Part shown: one piece after another, positions 16,306 to 24,491 of the stretch
Position numbering within the stretch: position 1 is the first letter of the stretch
How the letters are laid out: every line of letters starts with the position of its first letter
Assembly (NCBI GenBank): GCA_964615375.1
Contig: CAZTOW010000006.1
Coordinates: forward strand, 62,001 to 126,000
Source: CAZKWG01 sp964615375
GTDB lineage: Bacteria > Myxococcota_A > UBA796 > CAZKWG01
Length of the DNA: 64,000 bases
Direction of reading: 5' to 3'
The notes under the pieces: model-generated
Database searches by the model: none
Told to the model about the DNA's origin: nothing
The model's input: only the letters and a program-made list of their open reading frames with translations
Program-made: the position numbers and the translations under genes

Positions 16306-18697
16306 GATCGTCCCCCGGCAGATCCTCGTCCCGGTCGTGCGGCCGGGCGCCGGCGAAGGTCCAGGTGGTCATCCAGCCCAGCGGTACGAAGAGGAAGGCC
16401 GCCAGCGTCACCAGGGCCAGCCCCAGCACGACGAGGTAGCCGAGCGAGCGCACCCCCACCGTGGACGCGAAGACCAGGCTGGAGAACGAGAACGCGTTCG
16501 TGATCGCGCCCAGCGCCACGGCCCAGCCCGTCGTGATGAGCGCCTTGGCGATGCGCCCCGGGCCCTCCTCGGAGAGCCGGTGCAGGAGGTGGATGATCGC
16601 GTCCACGGCGATGCCCATGAGGATGGGGATGCCGACGAAGTTGATCATCGAGAGCTTGATGGTGAACAGCGCCATGCCCGCGCCCGCCCAGCACATGCCG
16701 GCGATGAGCGCGCCGATGGCGCCGAGGGCGCGCCGGATGTTCCCGAGGTCCAGCGCCGTGGTGAGGAAGACCACCAGCAGCGCCACCAGCGCCACGCGCG
16801 GGGCGTCGTTCTGCACGAGGCGGTAGAGCACGGCCAGCGCGATGTACTGCCCGGCGACGGGGCGATCGGGGACTGCGCGCTGCAGCGCGTCGTAGAGCTG
16901 GGCGGTCTCGCGCAGGTCCCACATGTTCCCGCTGGGCAGCAGCAGAATCCAGTTGTGGTCGGCGTTGGCCCCCAGCAGCCCGCGCAGGCTCTGCGGCAGG
17001 TCCTCGCGGGTCATGGGCGCGATGGGCGTGCTGGCGATGTGCTGGAGGTTCTCCCGGGCCTGCGGGGGCAGGTAGATCACGTTCGGATCCCGGGCGAGCT
17101 CCGCGATCTCCCCGAGCACGGTGACGCGCGCGTCCTGGTCCAGCGGGAGGACGGAGCGCAGGCTGAGCACCCGGGCGATCTCGGGGAGCTGGCCCTTCTC
17201 CACCATGGCGCTGAGCCGGGCGTGGTCCGCGCTCATGCTCTGCTCGTCGGGGTAGCTGATCACCAGCGGCGAGTAGCTCTCGTGGGTGAGCCGCTTCTGC
17301 TCCTCGGTGAGATCGCTGTACGCCAGCCCCTCGCGGCGGAGCTCCGAGACGTCGAACTGGAACTGCACGCGGGGGAGCATGAAGCCCGCGGCCACCGAGA
17401 ACAGCGCGGCCAGCGCGAGGATGAGCGGAGCCAGCCGGTAGGCGGCGGGCCGGTGCGGCATCTTCTGGGGCCGGTAGCGCGCGAAGCTGTGCATCAGCAT
17501 CCGCGGCGCCTTCTTGCTGTCCACCCAGACGATGAGGATGGGCAGCAGGACCAGCACGGCGGCGAGGCAGAGCAGGTTGCCGCCGGCCAGCAGCGTGCCG
17601 AGCTGCTGGAAGCCCTGGAAGTGCGCGGCCCACAGCGCGAGGAAGCCGCCCGCGGAGGCGAGGGCCGAGGTCAGGCTGGGCGGGCCCACGATGTCCCAGG
17701 CGCGGATGACGGCGGCGCGCACGTCCCCCAGCCGGTGCTGCTCCTCGCGGTAGCGCGAGTACAGGTGGATGGCGAACTCGATGCCCAGACCGACGAGGAC
17801 GGCGCTGAAGAAGGAGGTGAAGGTGGTGAGGGTCTTGACGGTGGCGCCGGCGAAGCCCAGCGCCCAGAGGTTGCCCAGCAGGATGGGCGCGAAGATGAGG
17901 ATCACCGCCCGGCCGTTGCGGAAGGCCAGGGCCACCAGCACCAGCACCAGCACCAGGCTGGCCCCGTTGGTCCGCGTCAGGTCCCGCGAGATGCCCTTCA
18001 TGTCCTCCACGTTGTGGTGGTAGGGGCCGCCCAGCCAGAGCAGGCGGAGCCCGCGGCTCTCCGGCTTCATCTCCACCAGCAGGCGGTCGATCTTCTCCAT
18101 GAAGGGCGCGGCGAAGTCCATGTCCGTCGCCGGACCCGTGGGGCGGATGAGCAGGCGCGCGGTCCCCTCGGGCGTGGCGAAGGCGCCGGCCGAGTCCTTG
18201 CGTTGAAGGCGCGAGGTCAGGGCGCCGAGGTCCAGCCACTGCCCGGCGACGAAGGGGTTCTGGATGGCGGGCCCGAGGGCCAGCGCGCCCTTCAGGCGGT
18301 CGCGCAGCCGGGTCAGATCCTCCGGCGGGATGTTCAGCAGCCCCACCCTCCAGGCGAACTCAGGGTCCACCTTGTAGAGGGTGAAGGCCACGTCTGGCAT
18401 GGCGTCCACCTTCTGCTGGAGCTCGACCATGAAGGCGTCCAGGGCCACCGGGTCGTCGCCGCGCATCGTGATGGTCACGAGCTGGGTCGAGCCCTCGTCG
18501 CGCTGGATCTCCTGGATGGCGATGGTCGCCGGATCGTCCTGGGGCAGGAGTCGGACCATGTCCGGGTCCATGTCCAGGCGCGTGATCAGCCCGATGGACA
18601 GCAGGGAGATGAGCCCGAGGATCAGGAGGGCCAGCGCGGGCCTGTCCATCACCGCCGCGGCGAGCCTACCGTAAAAGCCTGGCTTTGAACCCGACAT
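16301..18697 (-). CDS. RND/MMPL-type transporter (HpnN-like)
   Basis: A 798-residue inner-membrane protein (start at ATG 18697; a GTG at 18712 is possible). It shows the RND repeat twice: a first helix (ALALLILGLISLLSIGLI), a periplasmic loop to about residue 230, five helices, then a helix near 430, another loop, and five more helices. The characteristic GxGIEFAIHLYSRYREE and MGIAVDAIIHLLHRLSEE motifs occupy the equivalent position in each half. At this size and loop organisation it resembles the HpnN/MmpL group that moves hopanoids or other lipids to the outer membrane rather than tripartite drug pumps. Cargo is not known. Confidence 0.87.
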   Translation of the reverse strand: MSGSKPGFYGRLAAAVMDRPALALLILGLISLLSIGLITRLDMDPDMVRLLPQDDPATIAIQEIQRDEGSTQLVTITMRGDDPVALDAFMVELQQKVDAMPDVAFTLYKVDPEFAWRVGLLNIPPEDLTRLRDRLKGALALGPAIQNPFVAGQWLDLGALTSRLQRKDSAGAFATPEGTARLLIRPTGPATDMDFAAPFMEKIDRLLVEMKPESRGLRLLWLGGPYHHNVEDMKGISRDLTRTNGASLVLVLVLVALAFRNGRAVILIFAPILLGNLWALGFAGATVKTLTTFTSFFSAVLVGLGIEFAIHLYSRYREEQHRLGDVRAAVIRAWDIVGPPSLTSALASAGGFLALWAAHFQGFQQLGTLLAGGNLLCLAAVLVLLPILIVWVDSKKAPRMLMHSFARYRPQKMPHRPAAYRLAPLILALAALFSVAAGFMLPRVQFQFDVSELRREGLAYSDLTEEQKRLTHESYSPLVISYPDEQSMSADHARLSAMVEKGQLPEIARVLSLRSVLPLDQDARVTVLGEIAELARDPNVIYLPPQARENLQHIASTPIAPMTREDLPQSLRGLLGANADHNWILLLPSGNMWDLRETAQLYDALQRAVPDRPVAGQYIALAVLYRLVQNDAPRVALVALLVVFLTTALDLGNIRRALGAIGALIAGMCWAGAGMALFTIKLSMINFVGIPILMGIAVDAIIHLLHRLSEEGPGRIAKALITTGWAVALGAITNAFSFSSLVFASTVGVRSLGYLVVLGLALVTLAAFLFVPLGWMTTWTFAGARPHDRDEDLPGDDP

Positions 18698-18770
18698 CTC
18701 GCGCACCCGCACCCTCGTGGTCCGGCGATGGGCCGCCCGAAGAGCGCCTGCTTAACCGGCCGCGCGGCGC

Positions 18771-20264
18771 TCAGCCTTCATAGTCTTCGAGGGTGCGCTT
18801 CTCCTCCCGAGGCCCGAGCGCGCGGATCTGCACGCCCAGCAGGAGGCCGGCGCCCACGGTGCCCAGGGTGGGCGGCTCCTCGGGGCCCTCCAGGTAGTCT
18901 CCACCGTCGTCCTGAACGCCGGGGTCTCCGCCGAAGATCACGGCCTGGACCGGGACGTGGGCGTAGGCGTCGATGCGCGGGCCCAGGCGCGCCTCCACCC
19001 CGGCCACCGCGCCCACGATGCCCAGGAGGGGGGCGGGGAAGACCATCAGCTCCGAGGGCGGCATGACGTGGTCGTCCACGGCGGTCCCCCGCCAGATCAG
19101 GGCCTGCCCGCCGATGACGGGCCGCACGCTGGCGGTGGGGAGCGGCGCGCCCAGGATCTGGAGCCCACCATAGGTGCTCCAGGCGGAGTAGGTCTGCGGA
19201 TCGCGCTCGCGCACCGGGTCGCCCTCGGTCACCGCGGCGATGTCGGCCTCGAAGATGCCGATGCTCGCGCCGCCGACGAGGCCGATCTCCAGCGTGGGCA
19301 GGATCCCGTAGCCCACCTGGAGGCCGAGCGTGGGCCCGCTGCCCGTGATCGGCGCCTGCCAGGCGTAGCTCTGGACCACGGCGAGCGTGCTGGCCGAGCG
19401 CACGTAGCGCCCGTAGTAGGCGCCGTCCGAGGGGCCGCGGACCAGGCCGAGGGTGGGGCGGATGAGGAGCTGGGCCTTGCGCCCGGCGGCGCGCTCGCGC
19501 CACTCGAAGAGCGGCATCCCCGAGTTCTTGTAGCGCAGGTACTGGCGCGGGCTCATCTCGAGCCGTTCCCAGGGCTTGCTCCCCTCCCCCTCCATCTCGT
19601 CGAGCAGCTCGTCCTCGGTCATCCTGTCGCGGAGGAGCTCGCCCTCCTTCTTCTCGCCGAGGCGCGTGACCTGGCTGCCCTGGCGCTCGAGCTCGGCGGC
19701 GTCCTGCTCCCGCTGGGCGGCCAGGGCCTCCTCCTCCTCCGAGGGGGGCTCCCGCCGGAAGCGCTCGTCCACGGGCGCGCCCTCCTCCCCGCGGATGACG
19801 GCCAGCAGGCGGGCCTCGGTCTCGCGGGCGAGCGCGTCGTCGTCTCCGCGCAGCGGCCACTCGAAGTCCACCTGGCGCAGGCGCTCGACGTCCAGCACCC
19901 AGATGTGGACGTCCGCGCCCTCGTCGGTGGCCAGCACGGTGCCGGTCACGGCCCAGGGGACCTGCGCCGCCTCGGCCACCACCAGCGCGCAGCCCACCTG
20001 CTCGGACGGCGGGCAGCTGTCCAGATACAAGGCCGCCTTCTGATCGAAGACCATGCCCGCGCGCGAGACCGGCACGACCGCGAGCTCAGGGTGGTCGTCG
20101 ATCACGCCCTCCAGGTAGGCGTGCAGCAGGTTGGAGATGCCCTTGGACGCGAGCGTCTCCGGCTGGAAGGGCGCGACGAGGACCTCGATCTCCTCGGCGC
20201 GCGCAGGCCGGCTGAGCGCGAGCGCGCCGAACAGGACGAACCAGACCCGCACTCCCAGCGTCAT
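18771..20264 (-). CDS. Exported protein with TolB-like N-domain and C-terminal beta-barrel-like domain
   Basis: A 497-residue protein. The ATG at 20264 is chosen for its signal peptide (FVLFGALALSRPARA) and an upstream GAGGAGT site. Residues 25-180 (VLVAPFQPET, a two-Cys segment CPPSEQVGC, AVTGTVLATDEGADVHIWVLD) resemble the N-terminal domain that assembles TolB-like proteins. Residues 185-270 are highly charged and probably helical. From 285 the chain alternates short Gly-rich beta segments (RPTLGLVRG, GLQVGYGILPTLEIGLVGG, GVEARLGPRIDAYAHVPV, GAGLLLGVQIRALG), consistent with an outer-membrane barrel. Function not recognised. It lies in series with the transporter at 16301-18697. Confidence 0.7.
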   Translation of the reverse strand: MTLGVRVWFVLFGALALSRPARAEEIEVLVAPFQPETLASKGISNLLHAYLEGVIDDHPELAVVPVSRAGMVFDQKAALYLDSCPPSEQVGCALVVAEAAQVPWAVTGTVLATDEGADVHIWVLDVERLRQVDFEWPLRGDDDALARETEARLLAVIRGEEGAPVDERFRREPPSEEEEALAAQREQDAAELERQGSQVTRLGEKKEGELLRDRMTEDELLDEMEGEGSKPWERLEMSPRQYLRYKNSGMPLFEWRERAAGRKAQLLIRPTLGLVRGPSDGAYYGRYVRSASTLAVVQSYAWQAPITGSGPTLGLQVGYGILPTLEIGLVGGASIGIFEADIAAVTEGDPVRERDPQTYSAWSTYGGLQILGAPLPTASVRPVIGGQALIWRGTAVDDHVMPPSELMVFPAPLLGIVGAVAGVEARLGPRIDAYAHVPVQAVIFGGDPGVQDDGGDYLEGPEEPPTLGTVGAGLLLGVQIRALGPREEKRTLEDYEG

Positions 20265-20399
20265 TTGCCGACTCCTCGTTGACCGCACGAAAGGCGGCCT
20301 CAGCACGATATCAGGCGCGACCCGGGTTTGCACGCGGGCGATTTCTTAGAAACACAGAGAGCCTTGCTCTTGTCCTGTCAAGTCTGATATCTTGGAGGC
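20265..20399. promoter_or_regulatory. Divergent intergenic region
   Basis: A 135-bp region separates the outer-membrane-like gene (minus) from the NlpC/P60 gene (plus). The half near the plus gene is AT-enriched, with a TTGCTC hexamer and a TGATAT hexamer 15 bp apart just before the GGAGG ribosome site. These are weak promoter matches only. Confidence 0.3.
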
Positions 20400-21140
20400 A
20401 TGCGCCTCGCCTGTGTCTGCGCCCTGCTCCTGATCGGCTGCGCCCACCGCGGCGGCATGCCGGTGCCGGGGCCGCTGGGCTCGCTGGGGCAGGACGTGGG
20501 CTACGAGCAGGAGGAGGCCGGTCTGGCGCGGCGCGAGCCGACAAAGACGGAGGCCCCCAAGACCCGGGCCGAGCGACGCCGGGCGCAGAAGGAGAGCTCG
20601 GCCGGGCAGCTCGTGGCGAAGAGCGTGGGCGGCATGGTCGGGAAGTCGAAGGTGGTGGTGGACGGGCGCACCTACCGCTCGGACTGCTCGGGGCTGGTGG
20701 AGGCGGCCTACGCGCGCGCGGGGCGCACGCTGGCGGGCTCCAGCGCGGACATGTACGCGCTCGCCCGCGAGATGGGCGTGCTGCACAAGAAGAAGATCCC
20801 GGCGCCGGGCGACGTGGCCTTCTTCGACGACACCTACGACCGCAACGGCAACGGGCGGCGCGACGACGAGCTGAGCCACGTCGCCGTGGTGGAGAGCGTG
20901 GACGCGGACGGCACGATCACCCTGGTCCACCGCGGCAGCAGCGGCATCGTGCGCATCCGCATGAACCTGAAGGACCCGCACGTCGGGCGCACCGAGGACG
21001 GCGTGGTGCTGAACGACGGCCTGCGCTCGGGCAAGCAGGACGGGGGCCCGAGGCTCACCGGCGAGCTCTGGCGCGCCTTCGGCAGCCTGTGGGAGGTCCC
21101 CGTCGAGCAGCTCCCGGCCGACGGGGTCGCCGCGCGCTGA
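20400..21140 (+). CDS. NlpC/P60-like cysteine peptidase lipoprotein
   Basis: A 246-residue protein with a lipoprotein signal (MRLACVCALLLIGC). The catalytic Cys motif is YRSDCSGLVEAAYARAG (about residue 99), matching the DCSGLV signature of NlpC/P60 peptidoglycan endopeptidases, and the catalytic His lies in LSHVAVVESV. In between is PAPGDVAFFDDTYDRNGNGRRDDE, in which an acidic DxNxNGxxDD insertion could bind calcium. It would cleave peptide stems of peptidoglycan in the periplasm. GGAGG is only one nucleotide before the ATG, an unusually short spacing, but later starts would destroy the signal peptide. Its stop directly abuts the convergent carbamoyltransferase stop. Confidence 0.83.
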   Translation: MRLACVCALLLIGCAHRGGMPVPGPLGSLGQDVGYEQEEAGLARREPTKTEAPKTRAERRRAQKESSAGQLVAKSVGGMVGKSKVVVDGRTYRSDCSGLVEAAYARAGRTLAGSSADMYALAREMGVLHKKKIPAPGDVAFFDDTYDRNGNGRRDDELSHVAVVESVDADGTITLVHRGSSGIVRIRMNLKDPHVGRTEDGVVLNDGLRSGKQDGGPRLTGELWRAFGSLWEVPVEQLPADGVAAR

Positions 21141-22826
21141 TCAGAGCCCGGGGCGCGTGACCAGGAAGGGGCCCAGCCACAGGGCGTCGAGCTCGGCGCT
21201 GCGCCAGGTGCGGATGGCGTCGCCGGGCGTGCAGACGATGGGCTCCTCGTGGACGTTGAACGAGGTGTTGATGAGGATGGGGCTCCCGGTGCGCTCGCCC
21301 ACCTCGCCCAGGAGGGCGTGCAGGGAGGGGTTGTCGCTCTGGCGCAGGACCTGGGGGCGCGCGGTGCCGTCGACGTGGACGGCGGCGGGGGCGAGCTCGC
21401 GGAAGGCGGGCTTCGCCTGGAAGCAGATGGTCATGAAGCGGGCGGCGTGCGGGGCCTGGTCCACCTCGTAGAACCAGCGCTCGGCGTCCTCGTCGCGCAC
21501 CAGCGGGGCGAAGGGCATGAAGTCGTTGCGGCGAAGCTGGGTGTTGAGCCGGTCCGTCAGCGCCGGGTCGTCCGCGCGCAGCAGGATGGAGCGGTTGCCC
21601 AGCGCGCGCGGCCCCCACTCCATGCGCCCGTCGAAGCGGCCGACCACGAGGCCGCGGGCGAGCAGATCGGCGACCTCACCCACGACGTCCTTGGGTTTGC
21701 GGCGGGGCAGATCCGCGAGCGAGAGCGCCTTGTAGCACTGCTTCTCGCTGAAGCTGGGGCCCCAGTAGACATCCGGGATCTGGCGCGGGGGAGGCTCCAG
21801 CGTGGCGTAGAGCCCGCCCGCCGCCAAGCCGCCGTCGCCCATGTGGGGCAGCACCCAGACGCGCTCGACCTCGTCGAGCTGGGCGATGCGCAGGTTCAGC
21901 TTCACGTTCGCGAAGATCCCGCCGGCCAGGGCCACGGTGCGCTTGCCGGTGCGCCGGATCCAGTGCTGGACGAAGGCGACCACGCTCTCCTCCAGCACGC
22001 GCTGGGCGGCGCTGGCGATCTCCTCGCGGCTCCAGCGGTCGAAGGCGCGCCAGAAGGCGTCCTCGCGGGTCTCGGTCTTGAAGATGGGGCTGCGGGTGAA
22101 GCCGGGCTCGCGGAAGCGCAGGCGGTCGCGGATGTGGGCCAGCAGCTCCTCGGGGGGCTCGGCGCGGGCGGCGAGGCCCATGACCTTGCCCTCGTGGCGG
22201 TTGGCCACGAAGCCGAGCAGCTCGGTGACCCGGCCATAGAAGGCGTTGATCGCCGACAGGCCCGACTGACGGTAGACGCGGTCCAGCTGCCCGTGGCTGG
22301 CCTGGGAGACGGTGACGGTGGTGCCGTCGCCCATCGCGTCCACGGTGAACACCAGCGCGTCCGGGTCGGACTGGGTGCGGAAGGCGGCCTCGGCGTGGGC
22401 GCGGTGGTGATCGACGAGCTGGATCTCCTCGGTGCGGAAGGGCCGGGCCTTCAGCCGCCGCTTGAGGATCTGGCGGGACAGGTCCACGTCGATGGTGTGG
22501 AGCCCGGTGGCGCGCAGCGCGGACTGGTAGAGCACGTAGGCGTGCAGGAGGGGCGAGAACTGGCCTCCCTCGCGGGCGGCGGCGTGCTGGGAGGGCAGGG
22601 CGCGCAGGAAGGCCGAGGGCGTGAACGAGGTGCCCACGATGATGCGGTCCACGTCGCGCTCGCTGGCCCCGGCGGCCTCCAGCGCGGCGTCGATGGCCCC
22701 CCAGGGGAAGGCGGCCGAGCCCTTCACGCGATCGACCCGCTCCTGGTTGACCGCGGAGACGAGCCCGTTGTCCACGCTCACCGCGGCGCCGCTGTCATGA
22801 TTGTCTGCAATTCCGAGGACCAGCAT
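21141..22826 (-). CDS. NodU/CmcH-family carbamoyltransferase
   Basis: A 561-residue protein with the two domains of O-carbamoyltransferases. The TsaD/Kae1-like N-domain has MLVLGIADNHDSGAAV, VDHHRAHAEAAF (His metal motif), DAMGDGTTVTV, GFVANRHEGKVMGLAA and ALAGGIFANVKLN. The C-terminal domain has FDGRMEWGPRALGNRSIL, FAPLVRDEDAERWF and ILINTSFNVHEEPIVCTP, all standard. These enzymes transfer a carbamoyl group from carbamoyl phosphate to hydroxyls of sugars, antibiotics or Nod factors. It is 51 bp downstream of a B12-binding radical SAM gene on the same strand, suggesting both modify one secondary metabolite or surface glycan. The acceptor is unknown. Confidence 0.92.
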   Translation of the reverse strand: MLVLGIADNHDSGAAVSVDNGLVSAVNQERVDRVKGSAAFPWGAIDAALEAAGASERDVDRIIVGTSFTPSAFLRALPSQHAAAREGGQFSPLLHAYVLYQSALRATGLHTIDVDLSRQILKRRLKARPFRTEEIQLVDHHRAHAEAAFRTQSDPDALVFTVDAMGDGTTVTVSQASHGQLDRVYRQSGLSAINAFYGRVTELLGFVANRHEGKVMGLAARAEPPEELLAHIRDRLRFREPGFTRSPIFKTETREDAFWRAFDRWSREEIASAAQRVLEESVVAFVQHWIRRTGKRTVALAGGIFANVKLNLRIAQLDEVERVWVLPHMGDGGLAAGGLYATLEPPPRQIPDVYWGPSFSEKQCYKALSLADLPRRKPKDVVGEVADLLARGLVVGRFDGRMEWGPRALGNRSILLRADDPALTDRLNTQLRRNDFMPFAPLVRDEDAERWFYEVDQAPHAARFMTICFQAKPAFRELAPAAVHVDGTARPQVLRQSDNPSLHALLGEVGERTGSPILINTSFNVHEEPIVCTPGDAIRTWRSAELDALWLGPFLVTRPGL

Positions 22827-22877
22827 TCCCGGTGCCTAACCTGTCAAGGGTGTCCCGCGCTCAGGCCACGGACGCGC

Positions 22878-24341
22878 TCAAGCCACCACCTCCATGCCGC
22901 TGTCGGCCTCGCCGGGGCGCTCGGCGAGCATCTGCCAGGCGGTGCGGACGCTGCGGGCGAGCTCGTCGCCGGACTTCAGGCGGCCGAGGGCGCGCAGGAT
23001 GTAGCGGGGCCGGTAGTAGAAGCGCAGGTAGGCGAGCCGGGTGAGGCGCTGGATGTCGGCGTCGCTCATGTCGCAGTGCGGCCGGGGGATGGGCTCGTCC
23101 ACGCCGGCCACGATGTGCTCGCGCCAGTAGTCGCGCCCGGTCTCCTGGAGCAGCAGCGTGTAGAGCTCGGTGGCGGGCATGGGCGTGACCTTGGAGAACT
23201 GCGCGTAGTCCAGGTCCAGCTCCAGCGCGAGGCGGATGGTCTGGCGGACGGTGGCCTCGTCCTCGTAGGGGTTGCCCACCATGAAGTAGCCGAAGGTGTT
23301 GATGCCGTGCTTGCGCGTCCGGGCGATCACGTCGTGGTACATCTCGAGGCGGGTGCTCTTCTTGAGCGTGGCGAGGATCTCGCGGTTTCCGCTCTCGATG
23401 CCGTAGTAGATGCGGTTGCAGCCCGCGCGGCGCATGGCGGCCAGCACGTCGTCGTTGATGCAGTCCACGCGGGTCCGCGCCGCCCAGGAGATGTCCAGGC
23501 CGCGGCGGACGATCTCGTCACAGATGGCGATGACCCGGTCCTTCTTGATGGTGAAGCTGCTGTCGAAGAAGTCCAGCTCGCGGATGCCGAACTCCTTGCG
23601 GCAGAGCTCGAGCTCGTCCACGACGTTGTCCGGGCTGCGCCCGCGGAAGGGCTTGGAGCCCTGCTCGCAGAAGATGCACTTGTAGGGGCAGCCGCGGCTG
23701 GTGATGAAGCAGGTGAAGTTGCGCAGCTGGCTGATGAAGGAGTAATAACGGGTGTTGTCGATGAGGTGGCGCGCGGGGAAGGGGGCCTGGTCCACGTCCA
23801 CGTCGGCCGCGGTGGGGGTGACGACCACGCGCCCGTCCGGCCGCTTGAAGGCCACGCCGCGCACGCCTGACAGGTCCCGCCCGGAGACGAGGGCGTCCAG
23901 CAGCTCAGGCAGGGCCCGCTCGGCCTCGCCCGTGACCGCGTAGTCTACGCCCTCATAGGCGAGGGTCTCCCGCGGGTAGATGGAGAGGTGGACGCCGCCC
24001 ACGATCACGGGCGCGTCCAGCTCCTTGCGGATGGCCTGGATCCAGCTCATGGACTGAAAGAACAGGTAGGTCGTGAGCGTATAGCCCACGTAGGCCGGCC
24101 CGAAGGCGCGGAGCCGGGCCACCGTCTGCTCCAGCGTCAGCCCCTCGGCGTGGGCGTCGATGAAGAGCACCTCGCAGCCGGCGCTCTCCAGGATGCCGGC
24201 GACGTAGAGCAGGGAGAGCGACGGGAAGATCCCGTAGTTCTCCTTGACCGCCTTGATGCCCGGCTCGTTCCGCACGGGCCCGTAGGGCGGGTAGACCAGC
24301 GCCACCTTGAGCCCGCCGAGCCGGCTGTCCGCGCGCGCCAT
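22878..24341 (-). CDS. B12-binding-domain radical SAM protein
   Basis: A 487-residue protein; the ATG at 24341 follows GGAGG by 4 nt. The cobalamin-like domain has KVALVYPPYGP, FPSLSLLYVAGILE, VLFIDAHAEG, AYVGYTLTTY and VIVGGVHLSIYP. The DAHAEG segment is close to the DxHxxG motif, although B12 ligation cannot be judged from it. The 4Fe-4S site is C-PYK-C-IF-C (Cys218, 222, 225), followed by LDFFDSSFTI, IYYGIESGNREIL and YFMVGNPYEDE. The C-terminus (YLRFYYRPRYI) resembles that of the protein at 13160-14563. Probably co-transcribed with the carbamoyltransferase downstream. Likely a tailoring enzyme; substrate unknown. Confidence 0.9.
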   Translation of the reverse strand: MARADSRLGGLKVALVYPPYGPVRNEPGIKAVKENYGIFPSLSLLYVAGILESAGCEVLFIDAHAEGLTLEQTVARLRAFGPAYVGYTLTTYLFFQSMSWIQAIRKELDAPVIVGGVHLSIYPRETLAYEGVDYAVTGEAERALPELLDALVSGRDLSGVRGVAFKRPDGRVVVTPTAADVDVDQAPFPARHLIDNTRYYSFISQLRNFTCFITSRGCPYKCIFCEQGSKPFRGRSPDNVVDELELCRKEFGIRELDFFDSSFTIKKDRVIAICDEIVRRGLDISWAARTRVDCINDDVLAAMRRAGCNRIYYGIESGNREILATLKKSTRLEMYHDVIARTRKHGINTFGYFMVGNPYEDEATVRQTIRLALELDLDYAQFSKVTPMPATELYTLLLQETGRDYWREHIVAGVDEPIPRPHCDMSDADIQRLTRLAYLRFYYRPRYILRALGRLKSGDELARSVRTAWQMLAERPGEADSGMEVVA

Positions 24342-24491
24342 CGCACCTCCACCTTTGGAGGATAGCGCGCCCCGGGCGCGGCGGGAGTCCCACACACACG
24401 TTCCGGTAGAGGTGGCACTTTACAGGCGAGGAAGGCGGACCTCGAGTTGAAACGATTTGTAAGGCCGCGCGCGCTCCGCTAGAGTGGGCGG

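Noticed and set aside
16337..18688. 783-codon plus-strand frame opposite the RND transporter
   Set aside because: Composition is His/Arg/Glu/Gln-rich antisense of hydrophobic helices; the minus-strand protein has clear RND motifs.
24412..24430. TGGCAC hexamer as a sigma-54 -24 element
   Set aside because: No TTGC-type -12 element at the required spacing.
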